DNA of 64,000 nt from Archangium violaceum (GTDB lineage: Bacteria; Myxococcota; Myxococcia; Myxococcales; Myxococcaceae), in contig NZ_CP069396.1 of NCBI RefSeq assembly GCF_016887565.1, positions 8,848,001 through 8,912,000 on the forward strand. Direction: 5' to 3'. Each line of letters starts with the position of its first letter. Position 1 is the stretch's first letter. The translations under genes and the position numbers were made by a program. Below, one piece after another: positions 59,978 to 64,000 of this stretch. The notes beneath the pieces are model-generated. The model was not told the DNA's origin. It saw only the letters and a list, made by a program, of their open reading frames with translations, and did not search any database.

Positions 59978-60946
59978 TCAGTAACCCGCTTCCTTGTCGA
60001 CGAGGTTCATCAACGGCTCGCCCTTCTCGAACCGGTCGAGGTTGCGCAGGAAGAGCGCCACGGCTTCCTCCCTCCACCCAGGCGTTTGATCGGCACAATG
60101 CGGTGAGAGCAGGACGTTCTCCAGCCGCCAGAAGGCATGGCCCGCCGGCAGCGGCTCGGTCTCGAAGACGTCCAGCGCGGCACCTCGCAGCCGCCCCTCT
60201 TCCAGGGCCTTCACCAGCGCCTGTTCGTCCACGGTGCTGCCGCGACCGATGTTGATCAGCACGGACTCGGGCTTCATGGCCCGCAGCTCCGCGTCACCCA
60301 TCAGCCGGTGTGTTCCGGACGTATGGGGCATGGCCAGGAGCAGGTAGTCCGAGGCGGCGATCATCTCCAGCCTCCGCTCGAGGGGAAACAGCTCGTCCAC
60401 CAACGGATCCCCCTCGCTGAGCGACGGCCGGCGCCGACAGGCCAGGATGCGCATTCCAAAGGGCCTGGCGCGTTCCGCGACCGCGCGGCCGATGTCTCCG
60501 TACCCGAGGATGCCCAGGGTCCGTCCACGGAGCTCCACGGGCATGAACTGTTCCCAACGTGCCTCGGACTGCTGGCGCACCAGGCGGCGCAGCTCCTTGG
60601 CGAAGAACAACATCGCGGCCAGGGCGAACTCTCCGAGCGAGCCGCTGAAGACCCCCTTCGCGTTGGTGAGGGGAAGTGGACCGCGGATGAGCTCCTCGAA
60701 GAGGAGATTCTCCACCCCCGCGGAGAGGGCGTGAATCCAGCGAAGGGCCCTGGCCCGTGGCAGCAGCTTGCGCAGCAGCTCCTTCTTCTGGGCACCCATC
60801 AAGAGCACCTGGGCTCGTTCGATGGCCGGGCCCAACTGCTCCTCGGAGAGGCCAACGGTGAGGTGGATTCTCGGAGCCAGCCGCTCGAGGTGTTTCAGGT
60901 ATGGCGACGCGGGATCCGCCAGGACCAGCAGGTGCTCGACGTTCAT
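59978..60946 (-). CDS. D-isomer-specific 2-hydroxyacid dehydrogenase
   Basis: 322 residues from ATG 60946 (ATG 60961 also possible). The NAD-binding loop is GILGYGDIGRAVAERA, then INIGRGSTVDEQALVKAL with the catalytic Arg, a Glu in FETEPLPAGH, and HC in LLSPHCADQTPG as acid-base His. The N-terminal substrate lobe is family-like. It reduces 2-oxo acids to D-hydroxy acids, or the reverse, with NAD(P)H. It sits between the KAS III and M19 genes on the same strand. Confidence 0.9.
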   Translation of the reverse strand: MNVEHLLVLADPASPYLKHLERLAPRIHLTVGLSEEQLGPAIERAQVLLMGAQKKELLRKLLPRARALRWIHALSAGVENLLFEELIRGPLPLTNAKGVFSGSLGEFALAAMLFFAKELRRLVRQQSEARWEQFMPVELRGRTLGILGYGDIGRAVAERARPFGMRILACRRRPSLSEGDPLVDELFPLERRLEMIAASDYLLLAMPHTSGTHRLMGDAELRAMKPESVLINIGRGSTVDEQALVKALEEGRLRGAALDVFETEPLPAGHAFWRLENVLLSPHCADQTPGWREEAVALFLRNLDRFEKGEPLMNLVDKEAGY

Positions 60947-61012
60947 GCGGCCGCCGAGCATACCAATCCCGGACGAGCGGATTGTGAAGGGCGGAGGAGT
61001 CGAGGCCGGGCG

Positions 61013-62017
61013 CTACTCCGCGCGACAGCGCTCGAGCAGTGCGCCCGCCCAGGTGAGGCCACTGCCCACCACCGCGAGCGCCACCGCGTTCCCCAACTGG
61101 GGGTTGTCCCAGTGCTCCGAGAGCACGGTGGGGGCACCCGAGGCGCCACAGTTGCCGCGCCGGTCCACGTTGTAGAAGTGGCGCGCGTCGGAGACCTCGG
61201 TACGCCGCTGCACCGCCTCCAGCATGCGCAGGTTGGCCTGATGGCCGATGAGGCTCAGGCCCTCCGGAGTGCGCTCCGGGGAAGCCGCGAGGTAGTGCGC
61301 GCGCAGCGCGAGGTAGGTCTCGCTGGCGCGCTTGATGGCGAAGGTCTGCACCGCGGAGCCCTGCTGGGTGAAGTGCCCGGCACGCGGCACCCTCACCTTG
61401 TCCGCGCCCGAGGGACTCCCACCCAGCAGCGTCTGGGTGATGCGCCAGGGGCCGGGGACGCGCGGGCTGAGCAGCGCGGCGCTGGTACCATCGCCCCACA
61501 GCACGCAGCTGGAGCGGTCCGAGTAGTCGACCACGCGGGTGGAGTTCTCCGGGTTCACCACGAGGATGAAGTCCGGAAGCATCTCCGGCCGCATCCCGGC
61601 GAGGAAGTGCAGCTGGGCGCAAAAGGAGGAGCAGGCCGCGTTGAGGTCCAGCGACGGAGCCTCGATGCCCAGCGCCTCCGCGATGCGGCAGGCCTCCGCC
61701 GGGATGCACTCGTCGGGAGAGCAGCCGCCGGCCACCACCATCCCCACGTCCTTCACGTCCCGCCCCGCGCGCTGGAGCGCCATCAGCGCCGCGCGTCTAC
61801 CCGTTTCCGCGTTGGAGTACTGCGCTGCCTCCAATGCCGCGCGCACGTCACGATTGTGTGTCGAGCGGATGTAGTCGAGCGGAAGCACCGTGTGCCGGGT
61901 GCGGATGCCCACCCGTTCGAGGATCCACGTGTCGTTCGTCTCCAGGCCAATCTCCTGGAGGAACGCATTGGTGATGAGGGTCTCCGGATGGAAGTGGCCG
62001 AGCGCATGGAGGAACAT
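61013..62017 (-). CDS. 3-oxoacyl-ACP synthase III (KAS III/FabH-like)
   Basis: 334 residues. Triad Cys129 (LNAACSSFCAQ), His259 (IGHQAN) and Asn289 (RRGNCGASGAP) is that of KAS III, which joins an acyl-CoA to malonyl-ACP. The N-terminal WILERVGIRTRH is also conserved. It is unusual in standing outside a fatty-acid or polyketide cluster, so it might start a specialised lipid, or act like OleA-type or acyl-transferring relatives. First gene of a minus-strand run with the dehydrogenase and M19 peptidase. Confidence 0.88.
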   Translation of the reverse strand: MFLHALGHFHPETLITNAFLQEIGLETNDTWILERVGIRTRHTVLPLDYIRSTHNRDVRAALEAAQYSNAETGRRAALMALQRAGRDVKDVGMVVAGGCSPDECIPAEACRIAEALGIEAPSLDLNAACSSFCAQLHFLAGMRPEMLPDFILVVNPENSTRVVDYSDRSSCVLWGDGTSAALLSPRVPGPWRITQTLLGGSPSGADKVRVPRAGHFTQQGSAVQTFAIKRASETYLALRAHYLAASPERTPEGLSLIGHQANLRMLEAVQRRTEVSDARHFYNVDRRGNCGASGAPTVLSEHWDNPQLGNAVALAVVGSGLTWAGALLERCRAE

Positions 62018-62084
62018 GGGAGCATTCTACCTTCTCCATGTCATCACTCTGACACGGCCACGTGGATTTCCCGGGATTGACTTC

Positions 62085-64000
62085 CTATGCGCTGGCTTGA
62101 GCCGCCTGTTTCCCGGGGACGGTGGGCAGCTCCAACATGAACGTGGCCCCCTGCCCCGGTCCCTCGCTGTAAGCGCGCAGTGTGCCCCCCAGCTCCTGGG
62201 CCGCCAGGGCACTGGAGTGCAGGCCGAAGCCATTCCCCTCCTCGCGGGTGGTGAAGCCATGTTGGAAGATGCGCGTGAGCATCTCCGGCGCGATGCCCAC
62301 GCCGTTGTCCCGCACCTCGATGCGGACGTGTTTGGCGTCGAGCTGCTCCAGCCTCACGCCCAGACGCCGCTGCCCCTCGGGCACCACATCCATGGCGTAC
62401 TTGGCGTTGCTGATGAGGTTGACGAGGATCATCAGCACCTTGTGCCTCTCGGTGGTGATGACGGGCACGTCCGCCAGGTTCCGCTCCACGGTGACATGGT
62501 GGCGCCCGAGCGCGGCCTGGTTGATGCGCAGCGCGTCCTCCACCAGCTCCGCCAGCTGGACCGGCTCGTACATCTGCTGGGGCGTCCGGGCGTAGCGCTG
62601 CTGCAGCTTGACGATGGCGCCAATGTGCTCGGTGTGCTTGCCGACGTCGTCGAGCAACTGCTGGAGCGTCTGGCGCTCCTCCACCAGGTGCCTGCCCAGC
62701 TGGCACAGGTAGGGCACCGCATTGCGCCCGCGCTCGTCCTGGGTCAGGAAGGTCGCGAGCTCGTCCCGGTGCGCCTCGAACAAGGTCCCCAGCCGTTCCA
62801 CGCCCTCGAGCTTCAACCCGGCCAGCCGCTCCCTGGCCAGCAGCGCCGAGGTGTGGACGCTGTTGAGCACGTTGCCGACGTTGTGCAGGACGTTGGTGGC
62901 GACCTCGGCCCTGCCCACCTGCCGCGCGGTCTCCACCAGCTGCCGGTGCACATCCTGGAGCTCCCGGGTGCGCTCCGCCACCCGCTTCTCCAGGCCTTCG
63001 TTGGCCTGCCGCAGGGCCTCCTCCCGATGCTGGACCTCCTGGGCCATCAGCTGGAAGGCGTTGGCCAGCCGCCCCAGCTCGTCATCCCGCGAGGACGCCA
63101 GCGTCACCTTGAAATCACCGGCCGCCACCTGATCCGTGGCCTGGGTGAAGGCCAGCAGCGGCTGCGTGATCTGCTGCTTCAGCACCCAGTACATGATGCC
63201 GAGCTCCATCAGCAGCGACACCAGGCCGAACATCAGGACATAGCGCGCCACGGCGAAGGCCTGCGCGGACACTACATGCTCGGGCCGGACCGTGACGAGG
63301 TTCCACCCCGGGCCCTTCAGCCGCACCACGGCGATGTACTCGCCGTACTCCGAGAGCTCCAACACGTTCTGGCCGCTCGGGCGGGCCCGCACCCGCTCGA
63401 AGATGCCGCGCAGGTGGGCCAGCTGCTCGACCGTGCCTCCCTGCTCGAAGACCTCCTCCGGCTTCCGGGCGTCGTTCTGGATGTTGTACGGCTCCACCCC
63501 GCTCTTCACCCTCAGGTCGGGATGGGCGATGAGCTGACCGTCATCGCGGAAGAGGATGTTGTAGGTCCCGGGAGGGTGATCGCCAATGGTCCGGCGCATC
63601 AGCTCATCCAGGAGCATGTCATGGGAGATCGTCGCGACGTGGCGGCCGTCCACGTCCAGCGGGGTCGAGACCGTGACCATCCAGGTCTTGCTGGGCGTGT
63701 CCTCGAAGATGCCCGTCCAGACCGACTCCCGCCGGGGATTCTTCTCGGGCAGGCCGAGGGTGAAGTACTCGAGCTCCAGGAGCGAGAAGTCGGCCGCGAC
63801 ATCCTGGAACCAGGTGGCCCCCTCCGGCCAGTACCCCACCAGCACGCCCTCCGGCAGCATGACGCCGGTGTTGGTGAAGCGGACGTGGTAGGCGGGCCCA
63901 TACTGCGCGACCACCTCGTACGCGGCCAGGAGCCGGCGGCGGAAGTCGGTATCGGCCGTCACGCCCCTGGGAACGAAGACCCCCGGCATCTTCGTGCCAT
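62085..64000 (-). CDS. Membrane sensor histidine kinase, N-terminus cut by the window end
   Basis: At least 638 residues; the frame stays open to 64000, so the true start is outside. Residues about 1-235 after 63989 are an extracytoplasmic sensor (dCache-like: VWTGIFEDTPSKTWMVTVSTPLDVDGRHVATISHDM). A membrane helix (YVLMFGLVSLLMELGIMYWVL), HAMP (QPLLAFTQATDQVAAGDFKV) and coiled coil follow. The H-box is atypical: ATNVLHNVGNVLNSVH. The ATPase has NLISNAKYAMD, DNGVGI, FTTREEGNGFGLHSSA. The H-N-x-G-N-x-L-N box defines a small kinase class. Its partner regulator is not in view. Confidence 0.88.
   Translation of the reverse strand, partial: GTKMPGVFVPRGVTADTDFRRRLLAAYEVVAQYGPAYHVRFTNTGVMLPEGVLVGYWPEGATWFQDVAADFSLLELEYFTLGLPEKNPRRESVWTGIFEDTPSKTWMVTVSTPLDVDGRHVATISHDMLLDELMRRTIGDHPPGTYNILFRDDGQLIAHPDLRVKSGVEPYNIQNDARKPEEVFEQGGTVEQLAHLRGIFERVRARPSGQNVLELSEYGEYIAVVRLKGPGWNLVTVRPEHVVSAQAFAVARYVLMFGLVSLLMELGIMYWVLKQQITQPLLAFTQATDQVAAGDFKVTLASSRDDELGRLANAFQLMAQEVQHREEALRQANEGLEKRVAERTRELQDVHRQLVETARQVGRAEVATNVLHNVGNVLNSVHTSALLARERLAGLKLEGVERLGTLFEAHRDELATFLTQDERGRNAVPYLCQLGRHLVEERQTLQQLLDDVGKHTEHIGAIVKLQQRYARTPQQMYEPVQLAELVEDALRINQAALGRHHVTVERNLADVPVITTERHKVLMILVNLISNAKYAMDVVPEGQRRLGVRLEQLDAKHVRIEVRDNGVGIAPEMLTRIFQHGFTTREEGNGFGLHSSALAAQELGGTLRAYSEGPGQGATFMLELPTVPGKQAAQASA

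Overview
The window is a piece of a high-GC myxobacterial chromosome, most like the Archangium/Cystobacter/Myxococcus group. Evidence for this: MYXO-CTERM-type C-terminal anchors on secreted proteins, several Pkn-type Ser/Thr kinases with odd domain partners, a Zn-finger kinase coupled to a sigma factor, many secreted hydrolases with Cys-rich or FG-GAP-like repeats, and a two-domain geosmin synthase beside family 2 encapsulin shells. I see no tRNA, rRNA, IS element, phage or CRISPR array.

Layout. 1-8 kb: end of a DUF1501 protein, a DTW-domain tRNA-modifying enzyme, two small envelope proteins, a LysM hydrolase-like protein, a kinase built on two STAS + Zn-knuckle modules, a Pro-rich protein of unknown function and a CHAP-type hydrolase. 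8-12 kb: Zn-finger/kinase/TPR protein coupled to a sigma factor. 12-24 kb: PQQ-type dehydrogenase, EamA exporter, a TetR/PhnB-like pair, GH43-ricin glycosidase with LacI-type operators, VOC-ABM/MarR pair, a frameshifted matrixin-type protease, a transglutaminase-like protein and an unknown Pro-rich protein. 24-28 kb: Gly/Ala-rich protein, zinc-ribbon/pilin-like protein, BON protein and a YopT-like C58 cysteine protease. 28-33 kb: PhyH dioxygenase, self-sufficient CYP102-type P450 with divergent TetR, Cys-rich lipoprotein. 33.6-37.6 kb: thioesterase-MFS-thiolase operon with its TetR and a perfect palindrome. 37.7-40.7 kb: LGFP-repeat amidase, a 56-aa exported peptide, and a CXXCH/MYXO-CTERM protein under a Fur-like box.

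40.7-46.1 kb is the highlight: an operon of geosmin synthase followed by two different family 2B encapsulin shell proteins, bounded by two almost identical terminator hairpins. It suggests that geosmin (or its intermediate germacradienol) is made inside a protein nanocompartment, possibly with a two-component shell. A short motif (P-S/T-G-L-G-T-S) occurs twice in the flexible parts of the synthase and is a candidate shell-binding tag.

46-58 kb: GH3/F5-8C and GH16/CBM6 glucan hydrolases, a subtilase with five FG-GAP-like repeats, a serine hydrolase divergent from an HxlR regulator with two operators, and a DUF4377 lipoprotein. 58.7-64 kb: M19 dipeptidase, D-2-hydroxyacid dehydrogenase, KAS III enzyme, and a sensor histidine kinase cut by the window end.

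Starts were chosen from Shine-Dalgarno sequences, overlaps and domain edges, so many differ from the longest open frame. Functions rest on motifs read by eye; no database search was possible.
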